NCBI RefSeq assembly: GCF_038087665.1
Contig: NZ_CP149925.1
Coordinates: 3,100,870-3,164,869, forward strand
DNA from: Gallaecimonas sp. GXIMD4217
GTDB taxonomy: Bacteria > Pseudomonadota > Gammaproteobacteria > Enterobacterales > Gallaecimonadaceae
Reading direction: 5' to 3'
Length of the DNA: 64,000 bases
Positions 39,507-48,096 of this stretch are shown piece after piece. The notes beneath the pieces are model-generated. The model did no database searches, was not told where the DNA came from, and was given only the letters and a program-made list of their open reading frames with translations. Numbering within the stretch: position 1 is the stretch's first letter; every line of letters begins with the position of its first letter. A program made the position numbers and the translations under genes.

Positions 39507-41336
39507 ATGCCCGACTCCCAGGCCGCCATCCAGTCCCCCGACAACAGCCCCCAGCAGGTGCTGGCGTCGGTGTTCGGCTACGACAGCTTCAGGCCCGGCC
39601 AGGAGGACATCATCCGGGCGGTGCTGGCCGGCCAGGACGCCCTGGTGATCATGCCCACCGGCGGCGGCAAGTCGCTGTGCTACCAGGTGCCGGCCCTGTG
39701 CCGGGACGGCACCGCCATAGTGGTGTCGCCGCTGATCTCCCTGATGAAGGACCAGGTCGACCAGCTGCTGGCCAACGGCGTGCGGGCTTCCTGCCTGAAC
39801 TCGGCCATGGACCGCGAACAGGTGATCGCCACCTACAACGCCCTGCACCGGGGCGAACTGGATCTGCTCTACGTGGCGCCGGAGCGGCTGTTGCAGCCGG
39901 ACTTCCTGGCCCGCATGGAGGAGCTCAAGCTCAGCCTGATCGCCATAGACGAGGCCCACTGCATCTCCGCCTGGGGCCACGACTTCCGCCCCGAATACCT
40001 GGCCCTTGGCGAGCTCAAGGCCCGCTTCCCCTACGTGCCGCTGATGGCACTGACCGCCACCGCCGACAAGGCCACCCGCCACGACATACTGCAGCGGCTC
40101 AACCTGGGCACCCCCTTCGAGCACCTGGCCAGCTTCGACAGGCCCAACATCCGTTACCTGGTGGCGGAGAAGTTCAAGCCCATCAGCCAGCTGGTGCAGT
40201 ACCTGCAGGGCCAGAAGGGCAACAGCGGCATCATCTACGCCGGCTCCCGCAAGAGGGTGGACGACATCGCCCACAAGCTGCGCGGCCAGGGTTTCAACGC
40301 CGCCGCCTACCACGCCGGCATGAGCAACCAGGAACGGCAGTTCGTCCAGGAGAGCTTCCAGCGCGACGAGGTCGACATAGTGGTCGCCACCGTCGCCTTC
40401 GGCATGGGCATCAACAAGCCGGACGTGCGCTTCGTGGTGCACTTCGACCTGCCCAAGAACATCGAGTCCTACTACCAGGAGACCGGCCGCGCCGGCCGGG
40501 ACGGCCTGCCCGCCGAGGCCTGGATGCTGTTCGAGCCCGGCGACGTGGGCCGGGTCCGCAGCCTGATCGAGCTGAGCGAGAACGAGGACCAGCAGCGGGT
40601 GGAGCTGTCCAAGCTGCACGCCATCGCCGGCTTCGCCGAGGGCCTCACCTGCCGCCGCCAGGTGCTGCTCAACTATTTCGGGGAATATTCCGGCAACCGC
40701 TGCGGCAACTGCGACATCTGCCTGGATCCGCCCCAGAGCTTCGACGGCACCGAGCCGGCCCAGAAGGCCATGTCCACCATCTACCGCACCGGCCAGCGCT
40801 TCGGTGTCGGCCACGTGGTGGAGGTGCTCAGGGGCAGCCAGAACGCCCGCCTCAAGGAGCTGGGCCACGACCAGCTCAGCACCTGGGGCCTGGGCAAGGA
40901 CCACAGCCACGAATACTGGGTCAGCGTCATCCGCCAGCTGATCCACCACGGCCTGGTGATGCAGGACATCACCCGCCACAGCGCCCTGACCCTCACCGAG
41001 GCGGCCCGGCCCGTGCTCAGGGGTGACAAGCCCCTGACGCTGGCGGTGCCCAGGGTCTCCTCCAGCCTCAGGAAATCCTCCCGCCAAAGCACCGCCTCGC
41101 CGGCGGACAAGGTGCTGTTCGCCCGCCTCAAGAAGCTCAGGAAGCAACTGGCCGACGAACTGGGGGTGCCGCCCTACGTGGTGTTCAACGACGCCACCCT
41201 GGCGGAGATGGCCACCCATATGCCCACCACCGAAAGCGAGCTGCTGGCCATTTCCGGTGTTGGCCAGACCAAGCTGGCAAGATACGGCGAGCCTTTCCTG
41301 GAGTTGATCGGCAACTACCTGAACCAGGCCAGCTAG
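39507..41336 (+). CDS. recQ: ATP-dependent DNA helicase RecQ
   Basis: 609 residues, matching E. coli RecQ length. Helicase core: Walker A MPTGGGKSLCYQ, DEAH box AIDEAHCISAWGHDF, motif III ALTATAD, motif VI ETGRAGRDGLP. Zinc domain cysteines C-RRQVLLNYFGE and CGNCDIC; winged helix follows; HRDC domain at the C-terminus (about 528-605). It unwinds DNA in recombination and fork repair. Immediately after the stop lies a degenerate second copy of the last 25 codons. Confidence 0.97.
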   Translation: MPDSQAAIQSPDNSPQQVLASVFGYDSFRPGQEDIIRAVLAGQDALVIMPTGGGKSLCYQVPALCRDGTAIVVSPLISLMKDQVDQLLANGVRASCLNSAMDREQVIATYNALHRGELDLLYVAPERLLQPDFLARMEELKLSLIAIDEAHCISAWGHDFRPEYLALGELKARFPYVPLMALTATADKATRHDILQRLNLGTPFEHLASFDRPNIRYLVAEKFKPISQLVQYLQGQKGNSGIIYAGSRKRVDDIAHKLRGQGFNAAAYHAGMSNQERQFVQESFQRDEVDIVVATVAFGMGINKPDVRFVVHFDLPKNIESYYQETGRAGRDGLPAEAWMLFEPGDVGRVRSLIELSENEDQQRVELSKLHAIAGFAEGLTCRRQVLLNYFGEYSGNRCGNCDICLDPPQSFDGTEPAQKAMSTIYRTGQRFGVGHVVEVLRGSQNARLKELGHDQLSTWGLGKDHSHEYWVSVIRQLIHHGLVMQDITRHSALTLTEAARPVLRGDKPLTLAVPRVSSSLRKSSRQSTASPADKVLFARLKKLRKQLADELGVPPYVVFNDATLAEMATHMPTTESELLAISGVGQTKLARYGEPFLELIGNYLNQAS

Positions 41337-41357
41337 GCTGGCCCCGCTTTTCGGGCA

Positions 41358-41422
41358 GCGTCGGCCAGACCAGGCTGGCAAGATATGGCGAGCCTTTCCT
41401 GGCGCTGATCGGCAACTAGCTC
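41358..41422 (+). pseudogene. Degenerate duplicate of the recQ 3' end
   Basis: In frame this reads GSVGQTRLARYGEPFLALIGN and a TAG stop, against SGVGQTKLARYGEPFLELIGN in recQ. At the nucleotide level it matches 41258-41324 with scattered substitutions, many synonymous (for example GGTGTTGGC versus AGCGTCGGC). It begins about 20 bases after the recQ stop codon and has no start codon. It looks like the end of another recQ allele. Confidence 0.85.
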
Positions 41423-41448
41423 AGCCAAGGCGGCTGAGACCGCCACAA

Positions 41449-41474
41449 AAAAGGGCGCCTATTGGCGCCCTTTC
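41449..41474. terminator. Bidirectional terminator between recQ and the PNGase A-like gene
   Basis: Stem AAAGGGCGCC-TATT-GGCGCCCTTT. The six A residues on the left become a T run for the minus-strand gene, so termination of that gene should be strongest. Confidence 0.85.
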
Positions 41475-41476
41475 GC

Positions 41477-43096
41477 TCACTTGCTGCAGCCCGAGTCGTC
41501 CCCGGTGATAAAGCCGTTTTCGGTGGCGATGCGCCGCCGGTAACAGCGCTTCTTGCTGCCCTGCTCGCTGACCTCGTGCACCGACCAGCCGGTGGCGTTG
41601 CGCTCGGCCCTGGGCACGCCCCAGCTCCAGGACGCCGAGCCCTCGAAGCCGGCCCGCAGCCTGGACCAGGCTATGGTCCTGGGCCCCTTGCTGTCGCTGT
41701 TGTCGCCGTGGTCGAACAGGCGCATGTCGGTGGTGATCCGGTAGTGACCGTCCACCGGTTCGACGCTGAGCAGGCCGTCGACGCCGAAATGGCTGCTCCG
41801 CTCGCGCACCACAGGGAAATGATCGCGCCAGCTGGTGGTCACCCTGGCCTCATCCCGCCACCAGGCGTCGATGCCGTCATGCCATTCGCCCTGGTCCCAG
41901 CCGTGGTCGTTGTGGTGGCTGAGGCGGCGTTCCACCCTGGTGGTGACACGGCCCTTGGAGGTGTCCAGGTAACCGGTCACGTCCAGCGCGTGGCTGCCCC
42001 TGGTGGCCAGCAGGAAGGTGCCGTCGTCCTGGGGCTGGAATTGGCTGTCATTGACCAGCTCGCCCGCCTGGTAGGCCAGCAGCCCGCCCTGGACCGCCTC
42101 CAGCTCGTGGTCCTGCCACAGGAACAGGCTGGGGCGCAGTGCCCAGCCGCTCTGGCCCTCGGATACCCCCAGCACCCGCAACCGCAGCTCGTGGGCCTGG
42201 CCGTCGTTGAGCAGGCCGGCAAAGGGGGTCAGATCGTAGCGCAGCGGCTTGATGTTGAAGGCCCTGGGCGCCGGCAGCACGTACCAGAGGAAGGGATTGG
42301 CCCAGCCCCCGGTGTAGATGTGGGGATACGGCAGGGCCATGCCGGCCAGGCGGCCGTCCAGCCACACCTGCACCTCCCGGTAGGGACCATCGTCAGCGCC
42401 GCAGGAATAGCCCGCCTCGGCCGGGGCCGTGAAGTACCAGAATTCCTCGCAGCCGCCGCCGGAGCCGGTGGCGTAGACCTCGGCCTCCAGCCGCCTGGTG
42501 TTGCGGGGCAGGCTGATGCTGCCCACCAGATCGGCGCCGTCCCGGTGCAGCCCGGTCGGCCTGAGGATGCGGTCCGCCGTTTCCAGGGCCTTATGTTCCT
42601 TGTCGGCCTGGTAGAAGGTCAGGGTGGTGCGGATATTGAGCACCCCGGTATAGGTGTCGTTGACCAGGTTGCCCAGGTACATGATCACCGGCTGCGGCTC
42701 GCTCAGCAGCGGCGCGTAGGCGCTGATGTCCTTTTCCACATGCCACTGGATGCCCTCCCGGGACGGCTCGGGGGTACTGGTGGTCAGCACAGTGACGCCA
42801 CCGATCTCCAGGTGGCCCAGGCGGTCGTACTGGACACCGGCCACGTCGCCGTGCAGATCCAGCACCACCTTGGTCCAGGGACCGGGGCAGTCCTGGGGCG
42901 GGATGTACTGGTTCCGGTAGGGTTCGAAGTTGGCAAAGCCGTGGTTGACGATCTCCAGGGTACAGCTGGGGGTGTCCGGCCGCTCTATGGCGGCGTCGGC
43001 CGTCCTGGGATCGTCCCAGTCGCTGCCGAACTCATCGGCGGCCAGGGCCGGCAGGGCGCACAGGCTCAACAACAGCAGGGGATATTGGGGCTTCAT
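41477..43096 (-). CDS. Secreted peptide-N4-asparagine amidase A (PNGase A)-like protein
   Basis: 539 residues with a signal peptide (YPLLLLSLCALPALA). The first third carries PNGase A features: CTLEIVNHGFANF, CPGPWTKVVLDLHGDVAG, QYDRLGHLEIGGV, TSTPEPSREGIQWHVEKDISAY and LGNLVNDTYTGVLNIRTTL. In plants and fungi this two-domain enzyme removes N-glycans from glycopeptides at acidic pH. Several cysteine pairs (for example GGGCEEFWY, YSCGADDG) suit a secreted protein. The ATG at 43096 starts the signal peptide and has AAGGAGA upstream. Monocistronic. Enzyme activity is inferred. Confidence 0.75.
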   Translation of the reverse strand: MKPQYPLLLLSLCALPALAADEFGSDWDDPRTADAAIERPDTPSCTLEIVNHGFANFEPYRNQYIPPQDCPGPWTKVVLDLHGDVAGVQYDRLGHLEIGGVTVLTTSTPEPSREGIQWHVEKDISAYAPLLSEPQPVIMYLGNLVNDTYTGVLNIRTTLTFYQADKEHKALETADRILRPTGLHRDGADLVGSISLPRNTRRLEAEVYATGSGGGCEEFWYFTAPAEAGYSCGADDGPYREVQVWLDGRLAGMALPYPHIYTGGWANPFLWYVLPAPRAFNIKPLRYDLTPFAGLLNDGQAHELRLRVLGVSEGQSGWALRPSLFLWQDHELEAVQGGLLAYQAGELVNDSQFQPQDDGTFLLATRGSHALDVTGYLDTSKGRVTTRVERRLSHHNDHGWDQGEWHDGIDAWWRDEARVTTSWRDHFPVVRERSSHFGVDGLLSVEPVDGHYRITTDMRLFDHGDNSDSKGPRTIAWSRLRAGFEGSASWSWGVPRAERNATGWSVHEVSEQGSKKRCYRRRIATENGFITGDDSGCSK

Positions 43097-43278
43097 GGGT
43101 TCTCCTTGCTTCCTTGGAAAAAGGTAATGACCGCCCAAGGGCGGTACCAGGGAGAACTGCTGACGGACAACACAACGCGTCGGCCCCGGGGCGGACATTG
43201 CGCACAGCTTGGGGCAGGAAGCCAGGTTATGCCAATACAATCAAACCATTAGCCATCACTGATAATCCCTGTGGCATC

Positions 43279-43306
43279 AAAAAAGGCGCCGGTCGGCGCC
43301 CTTTTT
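43279..43306. terminator. Terminator of the cytochrome c gene
   Basis: Stem GGCGCC/GGCGCC with loop GGTC, an A run on the left and a T run on the right. It lies 20 bases beyond the minus-strand cytochrome gene. The 180 bases between it and the PNGase gene start hold no gene and probably carry that gene's promoter. Confidence 0.85.
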
Positions 43307-43325
43307 CATGGCACTCAAGGGCCGA

Positions 43326-43637
43326 TCAGCCACCGGCCGGCAGGCTGGCGAAGTAGGCGGACAGGTTGGCGATGTCCTCATCGGACAGGGGCTTGGTCAT
43401 GGGACCCATCACGGGGTCTGCCCTGGTGCCGTCACGGAAGGCCTTGAGCTGCTTCACCAGGTAGGGGGCCTTCTGGCCGGCCAGGTTGGGGTACAGGGGA
43501 ATGGCGGCGATGCCGTTGCCACCGTGGCAGGCGGCACAGGTAGCGGCCTTGGCCTTGCCGGCCTCCACGTCACCGCCGGCCTGGGCCTGGGCGGTCAGGG
43601 CCAGGGCGACGCCGGCCAGGATCATGCGCACTTTCAT
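43326..43637 (-). CDS. Small periplasmic mono-heme cytochrome c
   Basis: 103 residues; signal peptide [16 protein letters not shown], heme site CAACH, and distal Met in [15 protein letters not shown]. The pattern [40 protein letters not shown] and [11 protein letters not shown] is that of cytochrome c4/c553-type electron carriers. AAGGAGA precedes the ATG. A candidate electron donor for periplasmic peroxidase or terminal oxidases, by inference. Confidence 0.92.
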   Translation of the reverse strand: MKVRMILAGVALALTAQAQAGGDVEAGKAKAATCAACHGGNGIAAIPLYPNLAGQKAPYLVKQLKAFRDGTRADPVMGPMTKPLSDEDIANLSAYFASLPAGG

Positions 43638-43786
43638 TATAGTCTCCTTAATTTCAACGACTTGGCTCACTTCCCCATCATGTTTAGCAGAAAAAGTCAT
43701 GGACCGGGGCGGTGTTTATGCAATGAGGCTTTGCGTATGCTGTCAGAAGATAACCAAGGTTGGCCGTTCAGGAATTGACCCACATC

Positions 43787-45226
43787 ATGCAGCACCGTTT
43801 CGATAACCAGTACGCACGCCTTTTCCCCGGGCTCTACAGCGAACACGAGCCCCAGGGCTTCGAGCGTCCCGAGCTGGTGATCGCCAATACCGAGCTGGCC
43901 GCCCAGCTGGGCCTGGACAGCAGCGACCCGCGTTTTGTGAACTGGCTGAGCGGCAAGAGTGCCATGCCCGGCGCCGAGCCCATTGCCCAGAAGTACGCCG
44001 GCCACCAGTTCGGGGTCTACAACCCCTTCCTGGGCGACGGCCGCGGCCTGCTGCTGGGGGAACTGCTCGATGTGGACCAACAGCGCTGGGATTTGCACCT
44101 CAAGGGCGCCGGCCCCACCGCCTACGCCCGCGGCGGCGACGGCCGCGCCGTGCTGCGCTCCTGCATCCGCGAGTTCCTGGCCTCTGAGGCCCTCCACCAC
44201 CTGGGCATCCCCAGCACCCGCGCCCTGGCGGTGGTGGCCGGCGAGGTGGCGGTGCAGCGGGAAACCGTGGAAAGGGGCGCCATGCTGACCCGGGCCGCCC
44301 GTACCCATATCCGCTTCGGCCATTTCGAGCACTGTTTCCACAAGGGCCTGGCCGGGGAACTCAAGGCCCTGGCGGATTTCCTTATCGATACCCAGCTGCC
44401 GCACCTGCGCGAGTTCGGCAATCCCTACAAGGCGCTGTTCCAGCACACGGTGACGGTGACCGCCAGCCTGATCGCCCAGTGGCAGGCCCAGGGCTTCGCC
44501 CACGGGGTGATGAACACCGACAACATGAGCATGCTGGGCGACACCTTCGACTACGGCCCCTACGGCTTCCTGGACGACTACGAGCCCGGCTTCGTCTGCA
44601 ACCACTCGGATCACCAGGGCCGCTATGCCTTCGACCAGCAGCCCAGCATCGGCCTGTGGAACCTGAACTGCCTGGCCATGGCCTTCAGCCCGCTGGTGGA
44701 CTCGGACGATCTGGTCGACGCCCTCAAGGGCTACCAGGGCCATGTGGAAACCACCTACATCAACCTGATGCGCCGGAAGCTGGGCCTGGCCAGCCACCGG
44801 GAGATAGACGGCCTGCTGCTCACCGAGCTGCTGGGGCTGATGGCCAGGGAAAAGCGCGACTACCACGCCACCTTCCGGGCCCTGTGCCAGTTCCGCCTGG
44901 ACACCGATCCCAGCCCGGTGCGGGATCACTTTATCGACCGGGAGGCCTTCGACGACTGGGCCCAGCACTACCGGGAGCGGCTCAGGGTGGAAGACAGCGA
45001 CGACGACCAGCGCCAGCTGGCCATGAAGGCCGTCAACCCCAGCTACGTGCTGCGCAACTACCTGGCCCAGCAGGCCATCGAAGCGGCCGAACAGGGCGAC
45101 TTCGCACCCTTGCACGAGCTCTACCAGGTGCTGCAGCGCCCCTTCGAAGACCAGCCCGGCAGGGAAGCCTACGCCAGGACACCCCCGGACTGGGGCAAGC
45201 ACCTGGAGATCTCCTGCTCCAGCTAG
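43787..45226 (+). CDS. selO: Protein adenylyltransferase SelO (YdiU)
   Basis: 479 residues (E. coli 478). Pseudokinase fold that binds ATP inverted and transfers AMP to protein Ser/Thr/Tyr under oxidative stress. Signatures: KYAGHQFGVYNPFLGDGRG, LHLKGAGPTAYARGGDGRAVLRS, and HGVMNTDNMSMLGDTFDYGP. The redox cysteines known to form a disulfide in E. coli are conserved: Cys271 in FVCNHSD and Cys477 in the C-terminal SCSS. No in-frame UGA, so cysteine rather than selenocysteine. The ATG at 43787 is used; a GTG nine codons upstream is less likely. Confidence 0.96.
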   Translation: MQHRFDNQYARLFPGLYSEHEPQGFERPELVIANTELAAQLGLDSSDPRFVNWLSGKSAMPGAEPIAQKYAGHQFGVYNPFLGDGRGLLLGELLDVDQQRWDLHLKGAGPTAYARGGDGRAVLRSCIREFLASEALHHLGIPSTRALAVVAGEVAVQRETVERGAMLTRAARTHIRFGHFEHCFHKGLAGELKALADFLIDTQLPHLREFGNPYKALFQHTVTVTASLIAQWQAQGFAHGVMNTDNMSMLGDTFDYGPYGFLDDYEPGFVCNHSDHQGRYAFDQQPSIGLWNLNCLAMAFSPLVDSDDLVDALKGYQGHVETTYINLMRRKLGLASHREIDGLLLTELLGLMAREKRDYHATFRALCQFRLDTDPSPVRDHFIDREAFDDWAQHYRERLRVEDSDDDQRQLAMKAVNPSYVLRNYLAQQAIEAAEQGDFAPLHELYQVLQRPFEDQPGREAYARTPPDWGKHLEISCSS

Positions 45227-45287
45227 GAGCCATTGCCCAGGCATTCCTTTATGATCGCCCCGCAGAAACGGCCATCAGGACACCACC

Positions 45288-45572
45288 ATGAAACTCGATA
45301 AAGACGCCCGCACCCTGCTGCTGGATCTGGACAGCGACTGGGACAGCTTCGAACAGGACATCCAGCCCTGGCTGGCCCGCCTGGAGTTGCAGGTGCACGG
45401 CAAGGACAGCGGCGCCGACCGCCACCAGTGGCAGGTCAGCTTCGAAGGCACAGAGCTGCGCCTGGAGTTCGAGGGCCTGGGCGACAGCACCTGGCTGGCC
45501 GCAGACGATGACGAGGGCCTGGAGGTGCTCACCTTCCTGTATGGCTGGCTGCAGCGCCAGCCGCTGCCCTGA
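45288..45572 (+). CDS. DUF3630 family protein
   Basis: 94 residues, acidic, cytoplasmic. The core DSGADRHQWQVSFEGTELRL, GDSTWLAADDDEGLEVLTFL corresponds to DUF3630, a family of unknown function in marine gammaproteobacteria. Stand-alone gene 61 bases after selO. Confidence 0.78.
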   Translation: MKLDKDARTLLLDLDSDWDSFEQDIQPWLARLELQVHGKDSGADRHQWQVSFEGTELRLEFEGLGDSTWLAADDDEGLEVLTFLYGWLQRQPLP

Positions 45573-45654
45573 TCTGCCCCAAAAAGTTAGCTAAAGCCGG
45601 ATTAACGACTAAATAGTTAAGGAGCCAACAAAAAAGACCCTTCCCGGTGAGCCC

Positions 45655-48096
45655 ATGGATAGCAAGGCCAACATCTTAGTCGTGGATGACGAAGCCATCA
45701 TTGCGATGGATCTGTCGGAGCAACTCAGCGAATTCGGTTACAACATAGTGGGCATGGCCCACAGCGGCGAGCAGGCCCTGGAACTCATCGCCAAGACCAA
45801 GCCCGACATCGTGCTGATGGACATCGTCCTCGGCGCCGGCATGGACGGCATCCGCACCGCCGCCATGGCCAAGCGCTACCACCAGATGCCCATCATCTTC
45901 CTCAGCGCCTTCAGCGACCCCGATACCGTCTCCCGGGCCGCCCAGACCGCTCCCTACGGCTACCTGACCAAGCCCTACCAGGCCAACGAGCTGCGCGCCG
46001 CCATCGAGGTGGCCCTGACCAAGGCGGAGCTGGAGAAGGCCCTGCAGGAATCCGAGGCCTGGTTCTCCAGCATCCTCAAGGCGGTGGACGACGGCATCAT
46101 CGCCGTGGAAAAGGACGGCAGGGTCCGCTTCATCAACCCCACCGCCTGCCAGATGCTCAAGGTGGAGGCCGACGACATCATCGGCACCCAGGTGGAAGAA
46201 CATTTTTCGCTGAACGAGCATGCCGATACCGAGGCCCTCTATCATCCCGCCATTCAGGCCATACAGCAGGACAGGGTGCTGCCCATCGTCTTCGGCGGCC
46301 ACATGACGGCCGGCAAGCTCAGCCGCCGGGTGGACTACACCGCCGCGCCGATCCGCGACAGCCAGCGCCACACCAAGGGCGCCGTGCTGGTCATGCGCGA
46401 TGCCGAACCCAGACTGCTGATGGAAACCGCCCTCAAGGACAGCGAGGAGCGCTTCCAGAAGGCCTTCATGCATTCCGCCGTGGGCCTGGCCCTGGTCACC
46501 CTGGACGGCCGCCTGATGCAGGTGAATCCGGCCTTCATGGCGCTGCTGCACATCAAGAAACTCAGCGAGGGGCTGATCCTCAACCAGGATCTGGTCTCGG
46601 ATCTGGACAAGGACAAGCTGCGCGAAAAGCTGCACCAGCTGCTGGGCGGCTCGGTGCCGGCGGTACAGATGGAGCTGCGCTTCCTGGGCGCCGGCGGCAA
46701 GCCCAAGTGGATGCTGACCACCATCTCGCTGATCCTCGGCGAGGACGCCGAGCCCTGCTACTTCATCTACCAGCTCAACGACCTCACCGAGCGCAAGGAG
46801 GCCGAGCTGGAGCTGCACCACCTGGCCAACTTCGATGATCTCACCGGCCTGATGAACAGGCCCAGGCTGATGAAGGAGCTGAACCGGATGATCGTCAACG
46901 CCGGGATCAACACCAGCCACTTCGCGCTGATCTTCATCGATCTCGACCATTTCAAGGACATCAACGACTCCCTTGGCCATGCCGTCGGCGACCGGCTGCT
47001 GGTGGAGGCGGCGCACCGCATGCGTTCCAGCTCCCGCAGCAGCGACATCCTGGCCAGGCTGGGCGGCGACGAGTTCGTGGTGCTGATCCCCGAGCTGCGG
47101 GTGCCGGAAAACGCCCAGCGCATCGCCGACAACCTGATCCAGCGCCTCAGCCAGCCCTTCATCATCGACAAGCAGGAGCTGCAGCTGGGCGCCAGCATCG
47201 GCATCAGCGTCTTCCCCGACGACGCCGTCGACGCCGATCTGCTGCTCCAGCACGCCGACGCCGCCCTCTATATGGCCAAGTCGGAAGGACGCGGCCTGGC
47301 CCGCTTCTACAGCCCGGAAATCACCAGCAAGCTGACCCGGCGCCTGAAGCTGGAAAGCGCCCTGCGCCACGCCATAGCGCGGCAGGAGCTGTACCTGGAA
47401 TTCCAGCCTATCTCCGCCCTGCCCTCCATGAAGGTGGTGGGCGTGGAGGCCCTGGTGCGCTGGAACTACAAGGACAGGGTGGTCTCGCCGGGCGAGTTCA
47501 TCCCCCTGGCGGAAAAGACCCAGATGATCCACGAGATCGGCCAATGGGTGCTCCAGGCCGCCTGCACCGAGGTCCAGCGTTGGCACCGCCTCGGCCATCC
47601 ACTGTTGCTGTCGGTCAACGTCTCGCCCATGCAGTTCCGCGACGCCAGCTTCGTGGCACAGGTGGAGCAGGCCCTCAACGTCAGTGAGCTGGGCAGCCAG
47701 TACCTGATCCTGGAGATCACCGAGAACACCCTGTCCGATACCGAGTCCTCACTGCAGACCCTGGCCAAGCTCAGGGAGCTGGGGGTGTCGGTGGCGGTGG
47801 ACGACTTCGGCACCGGCTATTCCTCGCTGTCCTACCTGAAACTGTTCAATCCCCAGGTGCTCAAGATCGATCAGTCCTTCGTACGGGATCTGGAGCACGA
47901 CCAGAACGACGCCGCCATCGTCAATGCCACCATCGCCATGGGCAAGCAGCTGGGCATGAAGATCGTCGCCGAAGGGGTCGAAACCCAGGGACAGCTCCAG
48001 CACCTGCACGAGCAGGGCTGTGACAACGTCCAGGGTTTCCTGCTGGGACGTCCCATGACATCGGAGCAACTGCTGGAGCTGATCAGAGAAGCATGA
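45655..48096 (+). CDS. Response regulator with PAS, GGDEF and EAL domains (c-di-GMP turnover)
   Basis: 813 residues. REC (1-120): VVDDEAI, phospho-Asp in VLMDIVLG, Lys in YLTKPY. Two PAS-type sensor regions (about 130-250 and 265-375). GGDEF (about 390-550) with LGGDEFVVL and an inhibitory RxxD (RSSD) five residues before it. EAL (about 565-800) with EALVRW, ENTLSD, DDFGTGYSSL, DQSFV and EGVET, so metal and catalytic residues look intact. Either synthesis or hydrolysis of c-di-GMP is possible. It overlaps the following kinase gene by ATGA, which points to a partner kinase. Confidence 0.95.
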   Translation: MDSKANILVVDDEAIIAMDLSEQLSEFGYNIVGMAHSGEQALELIAKTKPDIVLMDIVLGAGMDGIRTAAMAKRYHQMPIIFLSAFSDPDTVSRAAQTAPYGYLTKPYQANELRAAIEVALTKAELEKALQESEAWFSSILKAVDDGIIAVEKDGRVRFINPTACQMLKVEADDIIGTQVEEHFSLNEHADTEALYHPAIQAIQQDRVLPIVFGGHMTAGKLSRRVDYTAAPIRDSQRHTKGAVLVMRDAEPRLLMETALKDSEERFQKAFMHSAVGLALVTLDGRLMQVNPAFMALLHIKKLSEGLILNQDLVSDLDKDKLREKLHQLLGGSVPAVQMELRFLGAGGKPKWMLTTISLILGEDAEPCYFIYQLNDLTERKEAELELHHLANFDDLTGLMNRPRLMKELNRMIVNAGINTSHFALIFIDLDHFKDINDSLGHAVGDRLLVEAAHRMRSSSRSSDILARLGGDEFVVLIPELRVPENAQRIADNLIQRLSQPFIIDKQELQLGASIGISVFPDDAVDADLLLQHADAALYMAKSEGRGLARFYSPEITSKLTRRLKLESALRHAIARQELYLEFQPISALPSMKVVGVEALVRWNYKDRVVSPGEFIPLAEKTQMIHEIGQWVLQAACTEVQRWHRLGHPLLLSVNVSPMQFRDASFVAQVEQALNVSELGSQYLILEITENTLSDTESSLQTLAKLRELGVSVAVDDFGTGYSSLSYLKLFNPQVLKIDQSFVRDLEHDQNDAAIVNATIAMGKQLGMKIVAEGVETQGQLQHLHEQGCDNVQGFLLGRPMTSEQLLELIREA

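Noticed and set aside
43760-43786. Upstream GTG start for selO
   Set aside because: It adds nine residues not typical of the family; MQHRFDNQYARLFPG matches the usual start.
45215-45226. Possible selenocysteine at the SelO C-terminus
   Set aside because: The codon is TGC (Cys), followed by TCC AGC TAG; no in-frame TGA is present.
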